A DNA stretch of 64,000 nucleotides. Source: Vibrio algarum. Its GTDB lineage: Bacteria; Pseudomonadota; Gammaproteobacteria; Enterobacterales; Vibrionaceae. Of this stretch, positions 10,101-18,821 are shown piece after piece. Made by a program: the position numbers and the translations under genes. Positions within the stretch are counted from its first letter, which is position 1; each line of letters begins with the position of its first letter. The stretch spans positions 1,984,001 to 2,048,000 of the forward strand of contig NZ_JAQLOI010000001.1 of NCBI RefSeq assembly GCF_028204155.1. The letters are read 5' to 3'. The notes beneath the pieces are model-generated. The model was not told the origin of the DNA. It saw only the letters and a program-made list of their open reading frames with translations, and made no database searches.

Positions 10101-10843
10101 ATGCGCATACATTCTGTTCATAAACTCATTGAACACCGACATTCAATATCAACAAAAGCGTTTAATGCACGAGGTTCAAAAGTTGTACGCTGTAAGTACT
10201 GCCAAATTGAACGTCAATATTGTATATGCTCATATCAACCGAATATCAGTTGTGGTGTGTCAGCCTTAATCTTAATGTCAAAAAATGAGGTACTAAAACC
10301 GAGCAACACAGGACGACTAATTGCTGATGTCATAAAGGATACATACACTTTTCAGTGGAACAGGACGGAACCAGAAGAAGAACTGCTAACCTTACTTAAT
10401 TCGCCGAAATACCAACCAGTTGTGGTTTTTCCTGAAGAATACATAACCGACAATAGACTTATTTTAAATAAAAACAATATTACAGAATTTAACGTACACA
10501 ACGGTGACAAGAAGTTACTCTTGATTTTTATTGATAGCAGTTGGCGAGAGGCAAAAAAATCTTTCGGAAGTCCTCTTATTTAGAGCTCTTACCCGTAATA
10601 TCGATCAAACCAGAGACCATATCACAGTATGTAATGCGAAAATCTGAAAATGAAAATCATTTATCTACAGCGGAAGTCGCCAGTTTTGTTTTAGACCTAG
10701 TTAAAGAAGAGCGTGCCGCGGACGGTCTACGTTTATGGTTTGAGTTGTTTAAGGAAAGTTACTTATTAAGTAAAACCAGAATGCGTTCTGATTTGACGAG
10801 ACCAGCACTTGCAAATTACTTATCTTCCAAAGTGTCATTTTAA
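10101..10843 (+). pseudogene. DTW-domain tRNA-uridine aminocarboxypropyltransferase, frameshifted
   Basis: The first frame (from ATG 10101) has the Cys cluster CKYCQIERQYCIC typical of DTW proteins and reaches the variant active-site motif DSSWREAKK, then hits a stop at 10581. The family continuation (FRKSSYLELLP ... STAEVASFVLDL) is found in the -1 frame to 10843. The break is at a run of seven A (10553-10559): adding one A, or slipping back one base, restores the whole domain of about 247 residues. Known family role: transfer of the 3-amino-3-carboxypropyl group from SAM to tRNA uridine (TapT type). It may be an assembly error, a slippery site (frame A AAA AAA), or a true pseudogene; error is most likely given similar breaks elsewhere in this window. 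Confidence 0.75.
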
Positions 10844-10989
10844 GTGCTTACTCACTGACCAACTAAGTATTTTTGCCCAGCAAAACTAGGCTCAGGTCAC
10901 GGTATGTAGGAGTAGTGTTGTGGATAATGCTAAGGTTTTATCATTTATTTTTTGATTCCCTATTTGGAATCTGCAATTAGGAGAGAACC

Positions 10990-11907
10990 ATGTACTACGG
11001 CTTTGACGTTGGCGGCACAAAAATAGAATTTGGTGCTTTTAACGATAAATTAGAACGTGTAGCGACAGAACGCGTACCAACGCCCAGTGATGATTACCAA
11101 CTACTGGTAGACACTATTTCGGGTATGGTAAAGAAATACGATCTGCAGTTTGAAACGGAAGGAACAGTCGGGCTGGGTCTTCCTGGAATGGAAAGTGCTG
11201 ACGATGGAACCGTATTAACGGTCAATATCAAAGCAGCGAAAGGTAAACCATTACGTTTTGATTTAGAAAAGGCAATTGGACGTAAAGTTCTCATAGAGAA
11301 TGATGCTAACTGTTTTGCACTGTCAGAAGCGTGGGATGAAGAACTACAAAACGAAAAATCGGTAGCTGGCTTGATCCTTGGAACTGGTTTTGGCGGTGGT
11401 TTTGTTTTCGATGGTAAGATTTTTTCTGGCCACAATAACGTTGCCGGTGAAGTAGGGCATATGCGTCTACCAATCGATGCATGGTTCCATTTGGGTGATA
11501 CTGGTACCGCACCATTATTGGATTGTGGTTGCGACAAAAAAGGGTGTTTAGATAACTATCTTTCAGGCCGAGGCTTTGAACTTCTTTATGCTCATTATTA
11601 TGGCGAGAAAAAGAAAGCGATTGATATTATAAAAGCGCAAGCAGAGGGCGATGCTAATGCAGTCGAGCATGTAGAGCGTTTTATGGAGCTTGTTGCTATC
11701 TGTTTTGCAAACCTGTTTACAGGTCTTGATCCTGATGTGGTTGTGCTTGGCGGTGGTTTGTCTAACTACGATCTTCTGTACCAAGAGTTACCAAAGCGAA
11801 TTCCTAAATATCTTATGTCTGTTGCTAAGTGTCCTAAAATCATGAAAGCGAAACATGGTGACTCTGGCGGTGTTCGCGGAGCTGCGTTCCTAAACATCAA
11901 ACAGTAG
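10990..11907 (+). CDS. nagK: N-acetyl-D-glucosamine kinase
   Basis: A 305-residue ROK-family kinase closely resembling E. coli NagK over its full length. Seen: N-terminal phosphate-binding motif FDVGGTKIEFG, catalytic region ENDANCFALSEAW (Asp of NDAN), GTGFGGGFVFDGK, GEVGHMRLP, and the ROK zinc site CGCDKKGC. It phosphorylates GlcNAc, for example from murein or chitin breakdown, to GlcNAc-6-P in the cytoplasm. The SD AGGAGAG precedes the ATG at ideal distance. It is a single-gene unit ending in a strong hairpin. Confidence 0.93.
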   Translation: MYYGFDVGGTKIEFGAFNDKLERVATERVPTPSDDYQLLVDTISGMVKKYDLQFETEGTVGLGLPGMESADDGTVLTVNIKAAKGKPLRFDLEKAIGRKVLIENDANCFALSEAWDEELQNEKSVAGLILGTGFGGGFVFDGKIFSGHNNVAGEVGHMRLPIDAWFHLGDTGTAPLLDCGCDKKGCLDNYLSGRGFELLYAHYYGEKKKAIDIIKAQAEGDANAVEHVERFMELVAICFANLFTGLDPDVVVLGGGLSNYDLLYQELPKRIPKYLMSVAKCPKIMKAKHGDSGGVRGAAFLNIKQ

Positions 11908-11957
11908 AATTGAAACATTCCGGGCAAATTATAATCCTGTCCTCTGAATGCCTAAAT

Positions 11958-11995
11958 ATCAGCAAGATTCCAATATAAATGAGAATCTTGCTGAT
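11958..11995. terminator. Hairpin terminator after nagK
   Basis: Perfect 13-bp stem (ATCAGCAAGATTC / GAATCTTGCTGAT), 12-nt loop, followed by TTT. It lies between convergent nagK (+) and the DUF2960-like gene (-). Confidence 0.8.
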
Positions 11996-12045
11996 TTTAG
12001 ATACCTACTTTCGCGGGTGTGAGGCGGTGTAATGCCCCATCGTTG

Positions 12046-12306
12046 TTACTTTTCGCCTACACCACGATTCTCTTTTTTAGCCAACGTTATTTTTCCAAAC
12101 CCCAGCTTTTTAAAGTAATTGTCTCGATAATCTCTAACCGCTTTAGTAGAAGAAACCGCTTCTATTTGCTGTTCCATTTTTAGAAAATCCGAAATATCTA
12201 TCCCTTCCGCTTCTGCAACTGCTTCTTGAATAGTTCTATGTTTCTCATAAGAAAATGTAAGTGTTTTTTCTTGTTTTTTGTATAAATAAAGAATGGTTCT
12301 GGCCAT
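12046..12306 (-). CDS. DUF2960-like small conserved protein
   Basis: An 86-residue, highly charged protein (MARTILYLYKKQEKTL..., then AVAEAEGIDISDFLKMEQQIEA and KAVRDYRDNYFKKLGFG). No signal peptide or membrane segment. I recall this sequence type as the Vibrio/Alteromonadales family DUF2960; that assignment is from memory. Its start lies 2 nt after the mobAB stop, so it is probably co-transcribed with mobAB. No function is known to me. Confidence 0.7.
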   Translation of the reverse strand: MARTILYLYKKQEKTLTFSYEKHRTIQEAVAEAEGIDISDFLKMEQQIEAVSSTKAVRDYRDNYFKKLGFGKITLAKKENRGVGEK

Positions 12307-12308
12307 TT

Positions 12309-13406
12309 TTAACCCTTGTTAAACTGGTTTACATAAGAAATTACGAACTCAGTAATTCCGTCAATATCATTGATATCTAGTTGTGGTAAAGCGCTTTCAA
12401 CTTTAACGTCAGCAGCAATTGCAATTATTGAGTCGTCTTGGTCATACAACCAAGGTTTGCCAACGGCATTTCGATGAAGTTCTATCTTAGGAAAAGAGAG
12501 GGTCTTACAACCCTCAACCAGAATAAGGTCCAATTTAGTATGATCGAACATATTCAATAGATATTCAAAATTCTCTTCTTCATCGGGCGTTTCAGTAAAC
12601 AATACATGCCTTTTACCTGACGCAACAAGCATCTGGTTGGCTCCTGCTTTACGAAGTCTGTAGCTGTCTTTGCCCGGTGTATCTAAATCAAAATCGTGAT
12701 GGGCATGTTTAAGCACGGCAACTCGCACTCCACGATCTTTAATTTTTGGAAGCATGGCTTCCAGTAGCGTCGTCTTGCCGGTTCCACTGTATGCTGCGAA
12801 TCCGAGCAGAGGTAAATCAGGTATCTGCATTTTATTACCGAATTGAGTGAGTTCTTCTGGTGTATTAAGGTTGATGAAAGTTTCTGGTTTATCGGAAAAG
12901 TCGACATATTGAGTGTTGCACTGTTCTAATAATAGCTTTATTTTACGATCACCCGCGTGCAGAAAATCTTCTAATTTGGGAAGTGAACGCACATTCCAAA
13001 TACTGAATACCGGTTGCGCGTATTTTCCATCATGAGCAACGTATACATCTACCTTGGAGTCTAAGTTCTGGCTTAGACGCTGTACAAGATCTCTTGGAAT
13101 ATTTGGAGTGTCACAAGGAGTAAATCCTACCCAGTCAGTATTTGCACTGATTAATGATGCGTGAATACCAGCTAATGGACCTTGAAATCCACCAATCTCG
13201 TCACCGTGTACCTTTGCAAAATTGCCATAGCGATCTTGATTCCGATTGGCGTTAATTCGAATCTGGTCAACTTGGTCAAACAGCCGAGAATGCACGGTTT
13301 CTATAAGGGTCTTGCCATTGAGCATTAAAAGTCCTTTGTCGCTTCCGCCCATTCTAGAAGCTTTCCCACCGGCTAATATTACCCAACTTATTGAATTGTT
13401 GTTCAT
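12309..13406 (-). CDS. mobAB: MobA-MobB fusion, molybdenum cofactor guanylyltransferase / adaptor
   Basis: 365 residues in two domains. Residues 1-190 are MobA (nucleotidyltransferase signature WVILAGGKASRMGGSDKGL, then GPLAGIHASL, FTPCDTPNIP), which joins GMP to molybdopterin to give Mo-MGD. Residues 193-365 are MobB, with P-loop AYSGTGKTT at 206-214, KHAHHDFDLDTPGKDSYR and LVEGCK. MobA-MobB fusions are known in Vibrio and relatives. The junction NKMQIPDLPLLGF contains a Met that would start a free MobB, but no stop intervenes. Mo-MGD serves anaerobic reductases, consistent with the respiratory genes elsewhere in the window. Confidence 0.92.
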   Translation of the reverse strand: MNNNSISWVILAGGKASRMGGSDKGLLMLNGKTLIETVHSRLFDQVDQIRINANRNQDRYGNFAKVHGDEIGGFQGPLAGIHASLISANTDWVGFTPCDTPNIPRDLVQRLSQNLDSKVDVYVAHDGKYAQPVFSIWNVRSLPKLEDFLHAGDRKIKLLLEQCNTQYVDFSDKPETFINLNTPEELTQFGNKMQIPDLPLLGFAAYSGTGKTTLLEAMLPKIKDRGVRVAVLKHAHHDFDLDTPGKDSYRLRKAGANQMLVASGKRHVLFTETPDEEENFEYLLNMFDHTKLDLILVEGCKTLSFPKIELHRNAVGKPWLYDQDDSIIAIAADVKVESALPQLDINDIDGITEFVISYVNQFNKG

Positions 13407-13478
13407 TTGTTTTCTTAAAATAATATGTAATTAAAAATCGTTGTTAAACAATCACTAATAAAGAACTCGATTATATTT

Positions 13479-13496
13479 TATTCAATTAATTGAATA
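13479..13496. promoter_or_regulatory. 18-bp perfect palindrome in divergent promoter region
   Basis: TATTCAATTAATTGAATA reads the same on both strands. It lies between mobAB (-, starts 13406) and the response regulator gene (+, starts 13593). It resembles a dimeric regulator operator, but I cannot name the protein. AT-rich palindromes also arise by chance. Confidence 0.4.
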
Positions 13497-13592
13497 GCTG
13501 CTAGCATGAGTGAAGCTGATTATATATAATTCTGCCTATGCAATGCATATCTATGTTCTTATCTTTCTAAACCTTTTAATTAGCTGTCCTAT

Positions 13593-15035
13593 ATGCCAAC
13601 AACCTCTAAGTATACCACAGACCATACCACGCCTATTGATATTCAGTATCAAGGAATTTCAATATTAGTCGTTGATGATGATCCGGGTATTTGCGAGCTG
13701 CTTCAGAAGGCACTAAGGAAATTGTTTCAGCAAATAGATACAGCTTTAAGCGTTTCGCAGGCTGAACAACTGCGGCTGAAAAATCAATACGATGTGATCA
13801 TGCTCGATATCAATTTACCTGACCGGTCTGGAATTGATTGGTATGAAGTATTTGAAGATAGTGCTGATAGCACAGATGTTATTTTTATTACTGGTTATGC
13901 AAATTTACAAACGGCTATCAAAGCATTAAAACTTGGTGCAAGTGATTTTATACTTAAACCATTTAATTTAGATCAGATCTATACAGCGGTTAAGCGATGT
14001 GTAGACAATCGAGTTCAAAAACGGATTAATACCGCACTCAAGCGGGATGCCTTGAGATATCAATCCGATACGCTCATAGGTAATTCAAAACAAAGCCGTA
14101 CATTAAATAAACAGATAAACCAATATGCGCCCTCTAAAGCTGCCGTCTTAATTCAGGGAGAGTCAGGCACAGGAAAAGAACTCGTTGCACGAGAGCTTCA
14201 TTTAAGAAGCGAGCGTAACGGGGCATTTGCGCCATTGAATTGCGGTGGGATGGATGCAACAAATCTAGCGAATGAACTATTTGGATATTGTAACCCTATG
14301 GGCGCAGGAGAATGTCGTGAGGGTTTGTTGCGATTAGCAAATGGTGGAACGCTGTTTTTAGATGAAGTAAGCGAGCTTCCTGCAAGTATCCAATCAGCTC
14401 TATTGAGAGTTTTAGAAGAGCAAGTAGTTAGACCATTAGGTGCAAATAGAGTTTTCACTACTGATGTTAGAATCATTTCAGCGACCAACAAAGATCTAAA
14501 AAAACAAGTGGAAAACGGTGAGTTTCGTCAAGATTTATACTTTCGGCTCAACGTTCTAAGTATCTATGTAACACCATTAAGAGAAAGAACTAGCGATCTC
14601 ATTCAATTAATTCCATATTTTGCAAAGACTTTAGCAAGAGAGCAGGGGGTAACGGCTCCAGAATGGCATGCTTATGAGATAGATTCCCTGAACGGATATC
14701 ATTGGCCAGGAAACATAAGAGAACTCCGTAACTTGATAGAACGCTCGATACTGACTGGCAAGCCGCTCTCTTATCATTGGCAAGAGATTTCAAAGGACGT
14801 TATTCCTCGTCAACAGATGATGAAAATTAGCAGTAACACGGGCAGTATTTCGCTGCCTATGTTGACTGAGCATGATACGAATGGTTATCCAGATGACTGG
14901 GAAATAAAAGCCGTCGAAAAAGCGCACATAATTAAGGTTGTCGATGTTTGTGACGGGAATAAAACCGCCGCGTCTAAAAAATTAAAAATATCTAGAAAAA
15001 CATTAGATAGAAAGTTCAAGGAATGGAGTTCATAA
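13593..15035 (+). CDS. NtrC-family response regulator lacking the GAFTGA motif
   Basis: 480 residues. Receiver domain about 22-140: acidic pocket D28-D30, phosphoacceptor D72 (MLDINLPDRSG), T100, K122 (LKPF). AAA+ domain about 160-390: Walker A GESGTGKE 189-196, Walker B TLFLDE 253-258, arginine-finger region FRQDLYFRLNV 311-321. C-terminal Fis-type helix-turn-helix about 452-475 (NKTAASKKLKISRKTLDRK). The loop that should read GAFTGA is replaced by PMGAGE within NELFGYCNPMGAGECREG (228-243). GAFTGA is needed to contact sigma-54, so this protein probably does not open sigma-54 promoters in the usual way. The kinase gene begins 12 nt downstream. Target genes are unknown. Confidence 0.88.
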   Translation: MPTTSKYTTDHTTPIDIQYQGISILVVDDDPGICELLQKALRKLFQQIDTALSVSQAEQLRLKNQYDVIMLDINLPDRSGIDWYEVFEDSADSTDVIFITGYANLQTAIKALKLGASDFILKPFNLDQIYTAVKRCVDNRVQKRINTALKRDALRYQSDTLIGNSKQSRTLNKQINQYAPSKAAVLIQGESGTGKELVARELHLRSERNGAFAPLNCGGMDATNLANELFGYCNPMGAGECREGLLRLANGGTLFLDEVSELPASIQSALLRVLEEQVVRPLGANRVFTTDVRIISATNKDLKKQVENGEFRQDLYFRLNVLSIYVTPLRERTSDLIQLIPYFAKTLAREQGVTAPEWHAYEIDSLNGYHWPGNIRELRNLIERSILTGKPLSYHWQEISKDVIPRQQMMKISSNTGSISLPMLTEHDTNGYPDDWEIKAVEKAHIIKVVDVCDGNKTAASKKLKISRKTLDRKFKEWSS

Positions 15036-15047
15036 ACAGGTGATATC

Positions 15048-17044
15048 ATGTATAGCAATCTAAAGAAAAAGATTAGAACCACTCTTAGATACCGGCTATT
15101 TTTTCTGATTTCACTTCCTATCATCACCACTTTGATCTCGTTAGTCGCAGTGTCTTTCTACTGGACCGTTAATTACACTTGGCAAAGTGCTTTAAATGAT
15201 GTGTCTGAAAAACTCAATATTGTTCAGAATAGCATAACGATAATGCAAGAAAGACAGCACGATTTGATTCGTAGCTACGCCAATTCATACCCTTTTAAGA
15301 AACAACTTTTTGACAAAAATAGCACTTCTGAAGAGATCAATTACTGGATTCAATCACAAGAGCCATTTCAGCAGTTTGATTTCGTAAACTGGGTGCCGTT
15401 AGAAAAAATAGACAATGAGTTTTTATATATTAGTTATACACAAACTCCCGCTTTTTTTGATGTACTGACCTCGGAAAAGCTTGATCAATTTTCCCCTGAG
15501 TTGTCGGGCAAAGCACAGGTATTGATTCAACAAGACAAGACTTTCCTTACTGAGGGATTAGTCAGTCGAGCTGTTTATCCAGTGCGAGATGAGAATGGGA
15601 GGCTAATGGGCTATCTTGACGGCGGAATATTGTTCAATAATAACCATTCCGTTGTGGATGAATATAGAGACCTGATTTATCCCTATATTCATGATAAGTC
15701 TTCTGAACACGGCACGGTAACTATTTTTTGGGTGACCTTAGGGTGAGTACGAATGTTCTCTCCCAAACCAATGGTGGACGTGCTCTTGGAACGAGAGTCT
15801 CCAATGTGGTTAAAGAGGCGGTTTTAACCAAAGGAGAAGACTTTATAGATAAAGCCTTTGTATTCGATGACTGGTATATATCGGGTTATCAACCGATATA
15901 CGACCATAAAAATATAATAGTGGGTATTCTATATACTGGCTATGAGATTTGGCCGTTTGTTGAAACCTATGTCATAAACCTTATCGAAATCTTCGGAACT
16001 ATTTTAATCGTATTGTTAGTGTCAGGCGGGCTGGTATATAAAAATGCAAATGACCTGTTTTATCCAATTCAACGGATTTCACGTACAGTAAGGTTGGTAA
16101 AAAATGGAAAAAATGAACGTATCGGCGATCTTGAACTTGACCATGAACACGAATTAACGGAATTGAGTATCCAATTTGACAGCATGTTAGATCAATTAGA
16201 GGCAAGAAAAAAAGAACTACAAAATGCAGCTGATCAACTTGAGTACAAGGTGGTTTCTAGAACTGAAAGATTAAATCATAAAACCAGAGAATTAGAAGGG
16301 CACATAGAGTTACTAAATGAAACTAGAGACAAACTGATTAACAATGAGAAACTTGCCGCACTCGGAAAGCTAACCGCGGGTATAGCCCATGAGATAAATA
16401 ACCCCATCACAGTAATATTGGGCAATGTACAACTTTTGCAAATGGATTTTGCCAATGTCGATCCTTCTATTCGTAAAGAACTTGATAACATCGTTAATCA
16501 GATAAATCGTATTACCTATATTACCTCTAGCCTTCTTCAATATAGTCGCGCTGGAAATGAGGCAGAAGCACTCTCTGATGAAAAAGTTTCGGATGTTGTG
16601 AAAGAAGCTATAATACTGGTTAGAACGGGTACCCATAAAACGACTATAAACTACGTAACGCACTTCTCAGATAGTCAGTTAGTCCAGTGTAAACGAAATC
16701 AGCTATTACAAATTCTTATTAATATACTCATGAATGCTACGCAGGCTATGCTAGGAAGGGGATTTTTAAGTGTCTTTACTGAAGACTGGATAATAGACGC
16801 AAAGGTTGAAGGCGTTATTATACATGTTCAAGATAAAGGCTGCGGAATTAGCTCTGATGATATTGGTCAAATCTTTGAACCATTCTACACGACCAAATCA
16901 GATGGTACTGGATTGGGATTGGCGTTATCTCAAAATTTAATTAACCAAATTGGTGGAAAAATAAAGGTAAAATCACAAGTAGGTGTTGGTTCAACCTTCA
17001 GTATATTCCTCAAAAAACATGTGGTATCAGAACCACATAAATAA
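15048..17044 (+). pseudogene. Sensor histidine kinase with periplasmic Cache-type domain, frameshifted
   Basis: The first frame ends at 15746 (GTVTIFWVTLG), while the second frame carries on from LGDLRVSTNVLSQTNGGRALG. Adding one T to the six-T run at 15724-15729 gives one protein of about 665 residues: TM1 about 17-40, a large periplasmic double-Cache-like sensor, TM2 (VINLIEIFGTILIVLLVSGGLVY), HAMP, a coiled-coil, HisKA with GKLTAGIAHEINNPITVILGN (His near 447), and the ATPase N, G1, F and G2 boxes (NILMNATQAM, DKGCGIS, FEPFYTTK, GTGLGLALS). It is the partner of the preceding regulator: 12-nt spacing, SD AGGTGA before its ATG. The ligand is unknown. All catalytic motifs are intact, so the break is probably an assembly error. 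Confidence 0.8.
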
Positions 17045-17231
17045 ACTGCCTGTCCAGATTGCTGATGTCGCTTTTGCGTAGCATGAAAATACCAATAGCG
17101 AATTATCAACGCTCATGTTTAGTAATTGCAAAAACCTTAACAAAAAAGAGCCCACAAAAACTTCACTTCCTAAATATACCCATTTTTGCGCATCTTGCTC
17201 GTTTCGATTGAGTGCAATAAAAGTGCGATAA

Positions 17232-17246
17232 GCACCATTATAGTGC
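17232..17246. promoter_or_regulatory. NtrC-type enhancer site upstream of amt
   Basis: GCACCATTATAGTGC matches the NtrC palindrome GCACC-N5-GGTGC with one mismatch. Further GTGC half-sites lie just to its left (17207-17228). It is about 120 bp upstream of the sigma-54 promoter, a usual enhancer distance. The 417-bp gap 17045-17461 otherwise shows no gene. Confidence 0.5.
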
Positions 17247-17351
17247 ACTCAGTACATGAGGACGACCCGGGGAAATGGCGCCAATTATTAAATATTTCTA
17301 TTTATCAATAAGATAAATTTCTATATCGCAATTTGGTAGTTACATTATTTA

Positions 17352-17367
17352 TGGAACATTAATTGCT
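17352..17367 (+). promoter_or_regulatory. Sigma-54 promoter of amt
   Basis: TGGAACATTAATTGCT agrees with the consensus TGGCACRNNNNTTGCW at all but one specified position and has the required GG-N10-GC spacing. Transcription would start about 12 nt beyond the GC, some 80 nt before the amt ATG. Confidence 0.7.
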
Positions 17368-17461
17368 TAGACATTTACCAGAATAATGAAGTGACCATTT
17401 TTGGTTAGAAATTAGATACGACGCACAACTATAGTGCGGTATACACGGAGTAGTATTTATA

Positions 17462-18682
17462 ATGAGTATTTCTGCTAACGAAGTTCATGGTGCAGTACAA
17501 ATATTAACGCAAAGTTCAGACACGCTTTTTTTGCTATTAGGTGCGATTATGGTGTTTTTGATGCACGCTGGTTTCGCCTTCTTGGAAGTGGGTACCGTAA
17601 GAAAGAAAAACCAAGTCAATGCATTGGTGAAAATTCTTGCAGATTTTGGTGTATCTGCTGTCGCTTATTTCTTTATAGGCTATTGGGTTGCATATGATGC
17701 TAATTTTTTCTCGAGTGCGGAAACATTGTCTGCGGGAAATGGATATGAATTAGTTAAATTTTTCTTTCTATTAACCTTTGCAGCCGCTATTCCAGCGATA
17801 GTTTCTGGTGGTATTGCTGAACGTGCTCGATTTTATCCGATTCTAATAGCAACCTTTTTTACTGTCGGCTTTGTTTACCCATTTTTCGAAGGCATCATCT
17901 GGAACGGTAATTATGGTGTTCAGTCGTGGTTTGAATCGACATTTGGCGCAGGTTTTCATGATTTTGCAGGCTCGGTAGTCGTACATGGTGTAGGTGGATG
18001 GATAGCACTTGTTGCGGTTATCTTTTTGGGAATGCGAAAGGGTCGCATCCGTGCAGGGAAACACACAAACTTTGCCCCATCTAACATACCGTTTCTAGCA
18101 CTAGGTGCTTGGATTCTGTCTGTTGGCTGGTTTGGATTCAATGTCATGTCTGCACAATCTCTTAACGGCATTAGTGGTCTTGTTGCGATGAATTCATTAA
18201 TGGCAATGGTAGGCGGTATTCTTGCTGCACTTGTTGTAGGTAAAAATGACCCTGGATTCATTCATAATGGCCCTTTAGCTGGTTTAGTTGCGGTTTGTGC
18301 AGGATCGGATTTAATGCACCCAATCGGCGCTTTGATCACTGGAGCTATTGCGGGTGGGCTTTTTGTATGGTTGTTTACGTTTATGCAAAATAAAACTAAA
18401 TTTGATGACGTGTTAGGTGTGTGGCCTCTTCATGGTGTTTGTGGCGCTTGGGGTGGTATTGCTGCCGGTATCTTTGGCCAATCTGCTCTAGGTGGCTTAG
18501 GTGGCATTAGCCTTACAGTACAAATCCTAGGAACAGTAATGGGTATTGTTGTTGCATTAATCGGGGCAGGGCTGGTTTACGGTATACTTAACCAGTTTGT
18601 TGGGATCCGCTTATCCGAAGAAGATGAGTTTAAAGGCGCAGATTTGGCGATACACAAGATTAGCTCTATCAACGAAGATTAG
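17462..18682 (+). CDS. amt: Ammonium channel Amt
   Basis: A 406-residue polytopic inner-membrane protein with about 11 hydrophobic helices. Hallmarks: FLMHAGFAFLEVG near the N-terminus, GGIAERARF, the first pore histidine in FHDFAGSVVVHGVGG, the second in GVWPLHGVCGAWGG, and the DPD-like turn KNDPGF. There is no cleavable signal peptide, unlike E. coli AmtB. It conducts NH3/NH4+ under nitrogen limitation. No glnK lies next to it. It has its own sigma-54 promoter and a strong terminator, so it is monocistronic despite the two-component genes just upstream. Confidence 0.93.
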   Translation: MSISANEVHGAVQILTQSSDTLFLLLGAIMVFLMHAGFAFLEVGTVRKKNQVNALVKILADFGVSAVAYFFIGYWVAYDANFFSSAETLSAGNGYELVKFFFLLTFAAAIPAIVSGGIAERARFYPILIATFFTVGFVYPFFEGIIWNGNYGVQSWFESTFGAGFHDFAGSVVVHGVGGWIALVAVIFLGMRKGRIRAGKHTNFAPSNIPFLALGAWILSVGWFGFNVMSAQSLNGISGLVAMNSLMAMVGGILAALVVGKNDPGFIHNGPLAGLVAVCAGSDLMHPIGALITGAIAGGLFVWLFTFMQNKTKFDDVLGVWPLHGVCGAWGGIAAGIFGQSALGGLGGISLTVQILGTVMGIVVALIGAGLVYGILNQFVGIRLSEEDEFKGADLAIHKISSINED

Positions 18683-18704
18683 GCTACGAGATCTCATTTC
18701 TCAT

Positions 18705-18730
18705 AAAAAACGGCGATTTCGCCGTTTTTT
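18705..18730 (+). terminator. Rho-independent terminator of amt
   Basis: Stem CGGCGA/TCGCCG with flanking A6 and T6 runs. Confidence 0.9.
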
Positions 18731-18821
18731 TCGACTATAGTCTAAAACCCTATCTCTATTAGTGGTATTTCCTAAGTGCTAAACTTTACTTATAGGTAAA
18801 TAGTAAAGTGAAGGGAAGCTC

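Noticed and set aside
17027..17248. 73-residue minus-strand ORF between the kinase and amt
   Set aside because: No recognisable protein features, and it overlaps the NtrC-like site and the kinase end.
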